Assembly (NCBI GenBank): GCA_012295275.1
Contig: CM022673.1
Location: 28,078,636-28,142,635 of the forward strand
Origin: Chrysomallon squamiferum
Lineage: Eukaryota > Mollusca > Gastropoda > Neomphalida > Peltospiridae
Direction of reading: 5' to 3'
Length of the DNA stretch: 64,000 bases
Shown piece after piece: positions 28,091 to 57,022 of this stretch. The notes below the pieces were generated by a model, which worked only from the letters and a program-made list of their open reading frames with translations, ran no database searches and was not told the DNA's origin. The translations under genes and the position numbers were made by a program. How positions within the stretch are numbered: the first letter of the stretch is position 1; every line of letters begins with the position of its first letter.

Positions 28091-29333
28091 ATGAACTTCA
28101 TTCTGACTCTCGCTCTTTACGGAGGTAAGTAAAATATACATTTTCAAATCTCTTCTTATTCATCTTCCTCCTGTACCAGCTGTTATATTTATACCAACAA
28201 TTATTACCTCAAATTATTTTTATTTTCTCCCCATACTAAATAAATAACAAATTTAAAAAAAAAAGATAAAAAAAAGAAAAGAAAAACGCTTCGCACAGTG
28301 ATCAACAAATAAAATTATTTACTATCCTTTTGCCTTTTGTCCATGCACTTAAAACTGTATCTTTGTTTTTTTTCCCTGCATACGAAATGAAGAAAAGAAA
28401 ATAAGGAAAAACTCTTATTTAACGATGCCTTCATATCTGATGTTACGACTTAATAGTAACAGTCCATTACACATACGAAACGATTATATAATCTTCGAAT
28501 CATAGACTCACAAACTTGTTATAATTAAAATATAAATGTTTTAGAAACCCCATTTACACAGACTTCAACAGTAACAAAGTTATATCGACAGAAATTACAA
28601 AAAAAAAAAATAATATATATATATATAAAAAATAAATACACAAACGAGTGGTTTGTGATGACACGTATATATTATCAAATAATGTTATGTTTTTGAACTG
28701 TTAAAGATACAATTAAAACTGTATTCGTCTTGTTCATGTTGCAGTAATGACGTCATCCGTCAGCTGTCAAACTTGTACATCGTGTGAACAAACCTACAAT
28801 GCAGCCAAAACCGCTTCTGGTGCTACTGACCAGGATAAATGCAAGTAAGTACATACGACACGATCTGATCTGAATTTAAATCAAACCCAGAAGTCTAAAA
28901 TTATAACATAACATGAGAAGGTCCATCAATTTTAATAAATACATTTTTAATGGTAAAAATCAAGCAACATTTCATAAAGATGCTTATACGAGAGTTACCA
29001 TTCAATTCTTTCAAACGCCCACATTAAGAAAATGGCAGACAAACAGCAACAACAACAAAATGTTCAGATACTGCTGCAGTCAAAATGTTACTACAGAAAA
29101 ATGACCATTCAACCCTGTCAAATGCTCATGTTAAGAAAACAGTAAACAAATAACACGGTAAAATGTCATTGACGAAAAAAATATGTTAGAATAAAAGGTT
29201 ATTGTCATCGTGATGCAAATAAATAAATATATAGACAGATAAACAAACAAACAAACAAATAAATAAATAAATAAATGTGTAAAGCTGATACCGTCACAGA
29301 CTAAACAGTTTTTCAGAAATAATTCTAAGGCGT

Positions 29334-29365
<32 letters not shown>

Positions 29366-29787
29366 GGAAGACTAATGATAATTAATGACGAAGACGATGA
29401 TTTGTAAGAACACCACGACAGCAACAACTTCCATGACAGTAATTATGTCGAAGACAACATCAGTGTATATATGCGTACGTATTAATGGCTGTATTGTTTT
29501 TAGTGCGGCCAAAGAAAGTCTGAAGTGTTTGTTTGAAGCGTTTGACGGCAATGAGGATGCTGCTGGCTGCAACACCGTCGCAACGATGGTAAATCGAACG
29601 GAGACGGACATGAAAGCCTTAGATTCACAAGGAACCCGATGCAGTAATTATTTTATTAATTTATTTTTAATATTAATTAATTAATTATTTTTGAAAAATA
29701 AAATAAAAACTAGCATTGACATTTGTAATTATTTTTATTTTTTAATAATATATAATTTGATAAAAAAAATTTCATTAGATATTTATT

Positions 29788-29881
<94 letters not shown>

Positions 29882-30943
29882 ATACACATATGCACATATA
29901 CAGATACTTATGCTTATCATAAATTTTACCGACAAATGAAAGATCAACTGAATTGAACAACAGAAATTGTAAAATGACATGCGTTAAGTTTACATTCTTC
30001 TTCTTCTTCTTCTTCTTACAGTTTCTACAGATACTTGCAAGTGTCAAATGACATATATGAAGTTATCCAGAGTTAATCACCTCTATGCACGGTGTCTGTA
30101 AGAGAACTGAACCATTTTAAACGTTCATCTATTTGTCTCTGAACTTTCATTAAGTGTGTTCACTAATTATTTCTTCCCATTTAGCTGATCGTAGATTCAG
30201 TAAGTTTCGTTATTAACTGAATCCATAGCCTCGGGTGTATGCCCACTCAGTAATAAAGAATTTAGAAAAAAAAAAAAAATATGACACGAAAAAACATCTG
30301 ATGATACCAGTGTTGATGGAAAACCTATCTCCAGTTATATCCACAGGCTCGATTCACACATGAACACATATACGCAAGAATGCACGCGCACGCTCAAACA
30401 AGGCACACAAAAGCACACATGCACAAACACACTAACACACCCATACATATGTGTGTTGTTGAATATTAATAGTTGAAAATTTGTATTAATTTCAGAGGTG
30501 TTTCAGTGTTCGGGGTTTGTGTTGATTTAACACGGGGTGTGGCTTGTGACAGCAACGTTACCACTGCTGATTTTAAAACTGATGTGAAACGAATTTTCAC
30601 AAGAGTTTGTTGTGGTAAGGAAATATCTATGATAAATTATATTAGTATTTTTTTAAAACACAAACAAACTGGGTGGAAAAAAGTAAAGAAAGCAACAAAA
30701 AAAAAAAAAAAAAAAAAAAAAAAAGAAAAGAAAAGATAATAAAAAGATAAATAAATAAATAGATAAAATGAAATAATAAAATAAAATAAGTAAATTAAAA
30801 AAGAGACAACACAAACAACAAGGAAAAAAAATAAATAAATACAAGAACAATAACAAGAACAACAACAACAACAAAATTATTATAAAAAAAAAAAAAAGAA
30901 ATAAAAAACTATAATGAAATAATAAAAAATAATATAATAAAAA

Positions 30944-30993
<50 letters not shown>

Positions 30994-31126
30994 TTATATG
31001 GCATCAGCGAGTTTCCTTACTAACATTATTTTTCTTTTTTAAGTTTCAGGTTCTTCCGGATTGTCGCAAACCATGGCGGTTGTACTAATAGCCTGCCTAT
31101 TTGGACAGCTCCTCTCAAAACTTTGA
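28091..31126 (+). CDS. Cysteine-rich secreted, probably GPI-anchored protein (181 aa, six exons)
   Basis: Exons are 28091-28124, 28745-28844, 29504-29643, 30022-30097, 30496-30614 and 31050-31126. All have GT/AG borders with phases 1, 2, 1, 2, 1, and they sum to exactly 182 codons including the stop. The product starts with MNFILTLALYGVMTSSVS, a cleavable signal peptide. The mature region has about a dozen cysteines (residues 19, 22, 25, 44, 53, 67, 91, 97, 99, 116, 125, 134, 155, 156) and N-glycosylation sequons at 75 (NRT) and 137 (NVT). It ends in small residues (GSSG, 157-160) followed by a hydrophobic tail (MAVVLIACLF, 165-174), typical of a GPI-attachment signal. AATAAA occurs at 31127, right after the stop. 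The family is not recognised. Location (outer cell surface) is inferred from the signals, and function is unknown. The gene is compact and complete, with its own TATA promoter. Confidence 0.85.
29792..29880. repeat. (TA)n(CA)n microsatellite in an intron of the GPI-type gene
   Basis: A TA tract merging into about 60 bp of pure CA, within the intron after exon 29504-29643. Confidence 0.95.
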
Positions 31127-31132
31127 ATAAAA
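31127..31132 (+). terminator. Polyadenylation signal of the GPI-type gene
   Basis: AATAAA begins immediately after the TGA stop codon, implying an extremely short 3' UTR. A second copy follows a few bases later. Confidence 0.5.
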
Positions 31133-31470
31133 ATAAAAACTTAATTCATATGTCTAAACTTCTGTCTTCCTAAAATTATAAATTTAATTCATTTAGATGA
31201 CGTAACCCAACTGTTTTTCACGTGACTAACATTCAGCAGATGAAATCGTTTTACGGTTAATTTAATTTTAATTTTTTCCCTATTTCATATCCGTTCTGAA
31301 CTTCGAGCAAATTCTTTGCATATAATAAAAAAAACTGACAGATTTATAAATTTCCATTTAATAGGTTAGTGGAAATTATTTAAAATTGTAGTACAATAGC
31401 ACGACGTCACAATTGACGTCACTACAATAAAGAAGGACCGATGAAGAAGCCTGTACTGGTAAATAATAAT

Positions 31471-31501
<31 letters not shown>

Positions 31502-31815
31502 TTAAATAAATAAATAAAAAAATAAAGCTTAGATTCAATCAGTTTTAACATATCACTTTTATATATCTTTACAGTATTACGTAATTATTTGTTTTAAATA
31601 TAGTTACACAAGATAAAGCTGGACTATGTAAGCAGATTAAAAATATGTTATGATGTGGATGCTAAATGCGACACGGAAATAAACGTATTTTGCACAGTGT
31701 TCGTTTTGTTGTTATAAATGCCTTTATAAATCATCCCAGTTAATTTCGTAATCATATACATACATAAAGTGACTTGGACATGCGTACATGTTTAAACAAA
31801 ATATGATTTAAATTA

Positions 31816-31947
<132 letters not shown>

Positions 31948-32390
31948 TATTCTGTATTCTGCATGACAGCTATTTCTTGTTGATTAATTTGATATAAAAA
32001 CGAAATCCAGCAATGAGAATTTAATTATTTTATTTTTTAATTATAAATACATACTGGCAAACAATAAATGTAAAAAATAATAATATGAACAATTATCATA
32101 TTATCGTAACGTCATCATTTTATCAAGAAAAGATATATCTTATTTTGATTCTTAAAAAAAAAAAAAAATTATGTAAAAGCTTTTTTAAAAATTATTATTT
32201 CTAAACTATCCAATGAAACAGCATTATGCAAAATCAGGAATTGTAAAACATAAATCTAAAAATTACTGTCAACTGCTAATATTACTTAATAAAATGATGA
32301 TTATTTTTATAATAGTAATTATAAATATATATTAAATAAAACGAAAAGTTAATATTTTAATAAATATAAATTTGTATTATTATGGTGTTG

Positions 32391-32399
32391 AATAATAAT

Positions 32400-32462
<63 letters not shown>

Positions 32463-32476
32463 CAATAATAATAATG

Positions 32477-32516
<40 letters not shown>
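32391..32516. repeat. (AAT)n microsatellite
   Basis: About 125 bp of AAT with a few GAT and GAC variants. Confidence 0.95.
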
Positions 32517-32518
<2 letters not shown>

Positions 32519-33103
32519 GAATAAATAAATAATTCAATAATAGAAACTATCGATATTTTAATAATGTACAAGATAATCAAATACCAGTTTTGTGCATGAA
32601 AATAACGTTTTTTTTTATAATCTCACTCTATACAGATATATTGATATAAGCAAAAGATTGTTAAATTAAATAATTTGTACATTTCGTGAACTATTAATAA
32701 ATGACCTTTCTTGTTCAGCTCACAGATAATTTATAATTTGTTTTGTTAGACTAATAAAATAATTTAATTTGTAAATTTTATAAGGTCTCTTATTCAACAG
32801 TTTGTGTCAAGGTATTTATTATAAACAAGTTATAATCTCTCTTGTAAAGTATCTAAAAATGGCAACAAAAAGAACAAAATATCAAATTTTTTCAAAAATT
32901 ATAAATAAATTAAAAAGCCAAATAAAAATATAAAATAAATGAATTAAAGAATAATACTATTTCCTTTGCTAAATATATATATATATGTAATAAAAACAAA
33001 ATAAAATAAATTAAATAAAATAAATAAGGAAATAAAATTCCTTCTGTAATAGTCTGAAAAAAAGGAAAATAAAGAACAAATAGAAAAAACAAACAAAGAA
33101 TAA

Positions 33104-33138
<35 letters not shown>

Positions 33139-33665
33139 TTCACAAATTAACAAATTATTCTTATTAAATAGATATAAACTAATGAAAATAAAATAAAATA
33201 AAATACAATAAATAGATAAATGATATCAATCAATAAATACTATTAATAATGTTTAAAACAGTAGTACCACTATAGTAGTGCGAAACAATAATTAAAAACA
33301 AACAGGCAAAATAAACAAAAATTACACAGACATGACAATAAATATGAATAGTAAAATCATTATCAACTTCATCCATTAGTAAACTAACATCACATTTGTT
33401 TCAAGGCAGATGTCAAATATTTGAATATAAAAATAAAAATACTGCAGTAAAATTAATCAATTTTTCATAATTACATCAGAGTCATGAAAACAATATCAAC
33501 TTTGCAATATTAAATTTCTTGAATAGTGGTAACCATGGGCAACTATTTTTTTCAAACAACAATCTATCCTGACAAAATTATGGATCCTTGTTATATTTGA
33601 TTGAAACTTAATTGAACGTATTCTTGAATACAGAAAAAAACTGGATTGAAACCAGAGACAGGAAA

Positions 33666-33671
33666 TTTATT
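33666..33671 (-). terminator. Candidate polyadenylation signal of the cadherin gene
   Basis: AATAAA on the minus strand about 97 bases downstream of the stop codon. Other AT-rich variants are nearby, so the choice is tentative. Confidence 0.35.
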
Positions 33672-33767
33672 AATTATTGTTTTCATTTATGAAATATAAA
33701 TTGTATAAAAATTTATATAATAATTTAGTGATAATAATAAATGTTGATGGTGGTTAAGGTTTGTTGA

Positions 33768-50014
<16,247 letters not shown>

Positions 50015-50272
50015 TGTAATAACTACTTGAAATTCTGGTTTTATAATGTTTATCTGGAAAAAATAATAAAACTGGTAAGAAACACACAGTAACACGCACA
50101 CACACAGACAGAAACACACAGACACACACACACAGACACACACACATGGTATGAGACACTGAAAAAGAAAATTAAACAGCACACACTCACATTCAAACAA
50201 ATGTTAACAAATAAATCGTAATGTATGATAAATATAATATACGTTAAATATTAAAAGTACCAAGTAATATCA

Positions 50273-50335
<63 letters not shown>

Positions 50336-50417
50336 AAGAATAATGATGGTGATGATGAAAAATAAATAAATAAATAAATAAATTCTACAACAATTCTTAA
50401 ACTTTTAACAGACTTAC

Positions 50418-50520
50418 CCGAAGAGCCAGAAAAGAAAACGTGTTGGTACTATTTCTATATTTACGACTGATTTGTTCATTTTGCGTGTAGGCGAAGACTA
50501 AGTCATTTCAAACGAGCTGG
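50418..50520 (-). other. 5' UTR exon of the cadherin gene
   Basis: A strong donor (CGG then GTAAGT, at 50417) pairs with the acceptor before 50053 (TTTTTTCCAG). The upstream limit of the exon is approximate. An ATG at 50479 opens a 21-codon upstream ORF whose stop codon is created across the splice junction (GG plus ATAA). The main frame has a stop further up and no ATG before 50014. Confidence 0.55.
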
Positions 50521-51213
50521 CTTCTGCATGCAGTTCTATTGAGTTTCGTTTTTGTCTTGTCGTGCGATCACGACACTACAGACAAAACTGCAGTCAGTCT
50601 GTAAAACAAGACAAAAAAGTCTGCGGTGGTCTCCTGACTCTTAGTTAAGTTTACAGTGCTCAAAGTTTCTGTTTCCAACAGCTAAACAAAAATATTTGTC
50701 TGGTAGGATCTTGTAGATTGTATCAGACTCTTGATTTACATTTTCTGGTTCTAAAGTTATCTTGGGTGTAGGAATTTCATGAAACACACACGCACACACA
50801 TACACACACACATACACACACACACACACAACACACAAGCACGCACACATAGACGCATACAGCAAATCGCACGCTCATACACAAACAAATTTAAAGAAGA
50901 AAAAACAACAACAAAACAAAAAACACCCTGAAAAAGAACAAAAACATCAAAGGACAGAACAAACATTAAAGAAATAGAATAAAGAAAGAAAGCATCAAGA
51001 ATAAAAACAATTAAAACAGTTTAAATAAAAGAACAGCAGATAAACAGAATAAATAAGCCCACAGAAAATAAGAAAATTGATTCAAAACATAAAATAGAAA
51101 AACACATGCGGAGAACTGAAAGTTATTTCTGAAGAAGAAAATATAAAATAAAATGAAATAACAACAACAATAATAACAATAGTACTACCACTACTACTAC
51201 TTTTACAACAACA

Positions 51214-51247
<34 letters not shown>

Positions 51248-53025
51248 ATAATGATGATGATGATAATAATAATAATAATAATAATATAATGAAGCTGGTT
51301 CTTCTACTATGTTTAGTTTTCATTGTGTGAATATTTATTCACTTATTTATATTCTTGAGTGCACAATATTATATTAATGGGGGGTTGTATTTCTTTGTGT
51401 ATATAGGGTATAGAGTATGCAATTTGTTTGTTTGTGTGTGTTCTGGTGTGTGTGTGTGTGTGTGCGTATGTGTGTGCGTGAGTGTACGTGTAGTGGGGGA
51501 GGGAGTCTGTGTGTGTCTGTACGGGTGTATGGGACCCGTGTGTGTAAGTGTGTGTACACCTAAATGTGTAGGTGTTTGTGTGTGTGTGACAGAAAGTTAT
51601 GTTGCTAAGGTGGAACGTGTTAATACGTCTATTGTAGAAAAATAAAAAATAAAATAAAACAACAGCTCTCGCTGTATAATGTTACTGACACTGACTACCT
51701 GCGTGTGTGTGTGTGAGAAACAAAACATTCAGGCGTGATTGCTGTTAAAACCTAAAAATAGTTTTTTTCGTGACTGAGAATTTTCTCTTGGAGAAACGTG
51801 CAATGAGCGAAAAGTGAATGATAATAATGATAATAATAATAATAACAATAATAATAATAATAATAATAGTAATAATAATAATAATAACGAAGAAAAATGT
51901 ACCAACATGAATTTTGGACGAAAAAAAAAAAAAAAAAAAAAAAAGACCGACAAAATCCCAGCAAGAAATAAATAAAAAAAATGTATGTCTCTCTTTCTAC
52001 CTAACTCTTTGGTAATTTGTGTTTTATAAACAGAAATAATTAAGCATTTCTAAAGATTAATTATTTAATTAAATTCAAATCCATCGTCGTTAAACTTTAA
52101 TAAATATTTAACAAAAAAACAATAAAAGATATATTTTATGTTTCAAATTTTGCACCTTTTTAATAACTTGACTCATTGTTTGAAAAACAAACAAAAGTTT
52201 TAGAAGATTATTATTTTTAAAAATACTGACACAGACAGAGATAAAAATTTCTATAGCGACCACGTTGTCCTAGGCCGCAATACTGATCATATTTGTCCTT
52301 CGTTTTCCGAAAACAAACAAGTACGTACAATCAGAATTTGAAACCGATCAAAGGAAGGGTATTACATTGCAAATCTAACTCACACATCTTTTTTTCCTTT
52401 CTCATTCTTCACAACAGATTTGTCCAAAACAGTGTCAGTTGTCATTTTCTTTTTCTAATCGTAAAATTTTCGCATGATTTTGGTAATATATCAAAGTTCA
52501 CAAAAAACAAACTAAAGTTTTTTTAATCATAGAAAAATTTCGTCTCGGTTAGTAACCACCATCACCTTTGTGGATCTTTCTGTTTTGTTGACGGAATCGT
52601 TTTACCTCGCAGGGGACATATTTATTTCTTATTCAGAAATAAGATTAAAACTAAATTTTGTGACGTTTTGGTTAAGGAATCAAATTAATTTAGACAGGTA
52701 GTGAGTTCGAATCTTATTACCGGGTTCTTGAGCTAAGTAAGTAAATGTAAGAACCTTTGTTCTCTTTAACCTCGTAACTCACCAATACTGTTTGATACAG
52801 TCTGTACATGAATTTCAGAGGGTATATATGATGGGCAGTTTAATTACTGGGTTAAAAACATACTTTTGTTGGTGTCTGTATCCATTTTTAGTTTAGAGTG
52901 AATGTTTCAAAATGTGAGATAACTCTTGCCAGCTTGATATTGTTGTGTTATAAGTTATTCCCCTTGTGGAAAGTTACAATGTGGTTTCCCTTTATTCTCT
53001 TTTTGAATAATGTTTCTTTGTTTTC

Positions 53026-53080
<55 letters not shown>

Positions 53081-53997
53081 GTTTTGTTTTAGAAATAACT
53101 AACGCTGTGTTTAAAAGTTTTAAATAAAGCTAAACTCGACCAAATTTTTGGAAATGCAATCTTTAAAAAATCAATACAGTTCACTTATGTTATTTTAAAA
53201 TGCCCTTAAAGTGTGTATCTTTGAAAAATACATGAAACATTTCCGTACCCAGAAAAAAATAAAAAAATAAAATAAATATGACGTACACAGGTACACAAAA
53301 AGGATCAAAGGAAGTAAATAAAACACAAACAACAAACAAGAAGAGATACCAAAAATAAAATGAAACAACAACAACAAAAAAGAGCAACAAATAAAAAAAA
53401 TATGTCTCTAATTAATTAGCTGATTTAACAACGAGTCCTCACAATTAGCTTAGATTTTCACATCGCTGCATCTTTATTTGAATTAACAGCAACAACGACT
53501 AACACTATTATATAACTATCGCAAAAGAAAGATCAATTGTTCTTTGTTGTTTTTTTAGAAAAAACAACAACAAAAAAAACAAACAGCTTTAGTTAATCCA
53601 CTGAATCAAAACAGTCATTAACCATTAGATACACTAACACAACAAACAGTCAAATAACAAAACAAACACATGAACGATTTGTGATGACAATGATTCAAAT
53701 AAGGCTCATTAACCCATAGATACACACTACACCTAACCATCATCTCATAGAGACCATATGTGTACTCTATAAATGCTACTGGTACATTCTGTATTCTGTC
53801 ATTAGCAAAAGATATCGGTACATGTACTACTACTACTACTACATCTGCAATGGATGTGAAAATATTTATGCGGGTTCCAAATGTTAAAATCAGTGGTAAT
53901 TAATTAATTATTAATTTATGTTCATAGACAACGTATATTATCTGTCTGTCTGTCTGTATCTATATCTATAAATGTATATGTATATGTACATGTATGT

Positions 53998-54028
<31 letters not shown>

Positions 54029-54046
54029 TAGAGAGAGAGCGAGAGG

Positions 54047-54133
<87 letters not shown>

Positions 54134-54163
54134 AGAGACATTATTTTAAAATTAATCTTTCAG
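50521..54163. other. Intergenic DNA between the divergent cadherin and Rieske genes
   Basis: No gene recognised. It presumably holds the cadherin promoter and the undetected 5' exon(s) of the Rieske gene. Repeats are CA-rich sequence at 50785-50830, trinucleotide arrays at 51180-51290 and 51820-51890, poly-A at 51920-51943, (TTA)n at 53026-53077 and (GA)n at 54000-54131. A possible tRNA-derived SINE relic lies near 52666-52713. Confidence 0.55.
54000..54131. repeat. (GA)n microsatellite upstream of the Rieske exon
   Basis: About 130 bp, interrupted at its left end (GAAAGA, GATA, GCGA, GGGA) and pure on the right. Confidence 0.95.
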
Positions 54164-54530
54164 ATTTGCCTAACTGGTCTGAATCGAGTGCCCGGTGCAG
54201 AAAGGTGAAGTTATCTGTGAAGAACAAAAGACGCGAGGCCGGAGGGTTATCAGTCCAGTGCAATGAGGAGCAAATCGCTGTCTTCCGATACAGAGAGAAA
54301 GTTTATGCCATCACAGAGAAATGTCCACACTCAGGTATGTAGAATCTGAAACAAGCTTGTAATGAAGTAAATTAGTCATTTCAGTATAGGTATGTAAACT
54401 ATTACGTTGGGGAGTAAGTATGAAAATAAGAAAGTTAGTGACTAGATATCAGTTGGTAAGTATGTAAATAAGTAAGTGAATAGATTTCAGTGAGTAAATT
54501 AATATGCGATTACATATATAGTTAAATGCA

Positions 54531-54567
<37 letters not shown>

Positions 54568-55209
54568 AATAATACGTCAGTAAGTGGCTATGTGAATAAA
54601 TTAGTTAGTAAGTTACTTTGGAAATACGTTGATAAATTAGTGAGTAATAGTAAGTAAATGGTACTAGAAGAAAACGTTAATATTAAAATGCTGACGTTTC
54701 GTACAATTACTGATTCATCGAAAAGCACCGCAAAAGGCCGCAAGAGGCTACAGAATTCACCAAATTTGCATCACAAATTAAAAAAATACTTCACCACTTA
54801 TTTGTACGTTTGTTTTTTGTTTCTTTCTTTCTTTTAAATTTAAATGACCCGTCTTTCTTAAATATGTCTATTAATTCTTTAAACACGTAGCCCGATTATT
54901 TTTACCCATAATACGTTAAACGTGATATTTTCTTAAGCTGCAGAAGCGTGTCTAATGGAAAATCACATGTTAATGTTTTCAGGCGGACCACTTCACCTGG
55001 GGGATATCGAGGACACTCCTTCAGGACCTTGTGTCCGTTGTCCTTGGCACCGCTGGTTGTTTCACCTGGAAAGCGGTGAATGTCAGTTTCCCAAGCGCCT
55101 TGGAGAAAAAGCCAGTGTTTACCCAGTCAGGATCGATCCGGATGAAACCCTGTGGATAGGATTTGATAAGTTTTCGCAAACGTATTTCGATCTGTCAGTC
55201 GATTTTTGA
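54164..55209 (+). CDS. RFESD: Rieske [2Fe-2S] domain protein, RFESD-like (3' two exons; 5' end not found)
   Basis: Exons 54164-54334 and 54983-55209 join in phase 1 (TCAG then GTATGT; TTTTCAG acceptor) and give about 132 residues ending FDLSVDF. The two cluster motifs are CPHSGGPLHLGDIED, with Cys codon 54322 and His codon 54328 straddling the intron, and CVRCPWHRWLFHLESG, with Cys codon 55039 and His codon 55048: C-x-H and C-x2-H. The strand order and the GGPLHLGDIED run match small stand-alone Rieske proteins of the animal RFESD type, which are soluble and of poorly known function. The first exon begins in phase 1 and no in-frame ATG precedes its acceptor, so at least one upstream coding exon is missing. 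The acceptor lies only about 30 bases after a (GA)n microsatellite. AATAAA occurs at 55795. Confidence 0.8.
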
Positions 55210-55794
55210 CATTTATGGACAAGATGAGTGTTAACCAAGTGAAAAGAACTGCGAAGATAATGTTGTCATTATCTTTAAAGCCTTATTCGTTATATATACA
55301 TTTTTATGTATATGTTATGTTATGTTATGTTACCGAAATGTGCTTTAACCGTTGTTATGTTTTGTTTATTTGAGAAACTAAAAGAGATAATTTTAGACTG
55401 CAGTTATTTTGTTTTTCAATAATGTGTATGTCTGTGTGTGTGTCTAAATGTGAGTGTACATATAAACATATATAAAATCATTAAAATGGTTTAAAGCTTT
55501 ATGCTCTTACAACCAATATAATAGAAAAAAAAAAAAAAATCATATGATGTAATTTTCAACAAAATATACTGTTGATTGTAAGCTTCTGTCTCTTCATTCC
55601 GTATACAGTTCTCACGACAACGACGTATAATAAAATGGATACGCAATAAGCTGTACCAACGTCGTAAGGATGATGTAGTCATACAGAATGTGATTCAGTG
55701 TTGTCTGCATTTTTCAGGTTGTGTCGAGTCAGGCAGCTTTCAAACTCAGAATTATCTTTTACTGGCTTTTTAGCTGAATCTGCATTAGAATATA

Positions 55795-55800
55795 AATAAA
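55795..55800 (+). terminator. Candidate polyadenylation signal of the Rieske gene
   Basis: AATAAA about 590 bases after the stop codon. The intervening DNA has no other gene. Confidence 0.4.
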
Positions 55801-56016
55801 GAACATTATTATTATTATTATAAACTATTTATCAGTTTCGATTCCTCAGAAACACGCGAAGTGTTGTTTAAAAATTAGATATTTAATTTAAAAGAACACA
55901 AAGTGGTGAGCAGTCATTGAGTGGTAAGCAAAACAGAGGCTGAGTATCAGAGTAAAATTTCAGAACGAACTGTCAGTAACCCTGATCTTTCAACATATGT
56001 GGTAGAGAACTGATAC

Positions 56017-56166
<150 letters not shown>

Positions 56167-56415
56167 TCATATTTCAGAAACAGCTGTTTACAAATTATAA
56201 ACTTTTATTAACCCCACGAAAACTCACCATCACTTTGGAAATGCATCTCACCTCGTCCCAGTGTAGAACTGATCTCATGATATAAAAATAGGATCACTAC
56301 AAATAAATCCGATACCAACAGAAGTGGGTGTATTTTGGATTTTCTTAATTCTTCGAGTGCACATTTCATTCCTTATTGTAGTGACGAAAATAGAGATTAT
56401 ACATGTCTATGTATG

Positions 56416-56447
<32 letters not shown>

Positions 56448-56454
56448 CAGTGTA

Positions 56455-56489
56455 TATAGAGATTACGCATATCTATGTATATAAATTTA

Positions 56490-56520
<31 letters not shown>

Positions 56521-56534
56521 GCGTAATCTCTATA
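56455..56534. repeat. Perfect 22-bp inverted repeat (stem-loop)
   Basis: Arms 56455-56476 and 56513-56534 are exact reverse complements around the core GAGATTACGCATATC, with a 36-base AT-rich loop that can pair further. A related direct copy of the left arm (AGAGATTATACATGTC) lies about 66 bp upstream. Confidence 0.85.
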
Positions 56535-56951
56535 TTTATAATTTCTCATAATCTCATAATTTCAAATTCCATTCGTAGCCCTGTTATGAACAAAAGACTG
56601 TCTATTCAGGACAACATTTCAGTTTTGCAAGTACGATCACGTCTTATGCAATAGCGGCCATTTGCTTGTAATTAACCTACCGCGTGAGATAAAAACATCG
56701 CACTATTTCCAAGGTTTAATGAGCAGTAAAGCCATGCTTCTTGTAATCACTATACGCAGTTAAATGAACAAAGACTAATGTTAGTGAGTGTTGATACGTA
56801 CGCGAATTTAGTGTCACAAGCAGAAGTGTTACTGAATAAAGCAGTATCCTACAACATGTGTGTGTGTATATACGAGACAAGTTCCTATTTATAAAGATGA
56901 TATATCACGGATATCATTCATGTTTGAAAGTACTTATCTTGCCAAACCCAG

Positions 56952-56987
56952 TATAAAAGTAACATTATCAGACCTGATTATAAAACG
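56952..56987 (+). promoter_or_regulatory. TATA elements upstream of the ankyrin-repeat gene
   Basis: TATAAAAG at 56952-56959 and TATAAAAC at 56980-56987 lie 71 and 43 bases before the ATG at 57023. Either could position a short 5' UTR. No clear kappa-B site was found nearby by eye. Confidence 0.5.
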
Positions 56988-57022
56988 TACTTGTCAGGTT
57001 ACTGCGCTTTGGACTTACTGTC

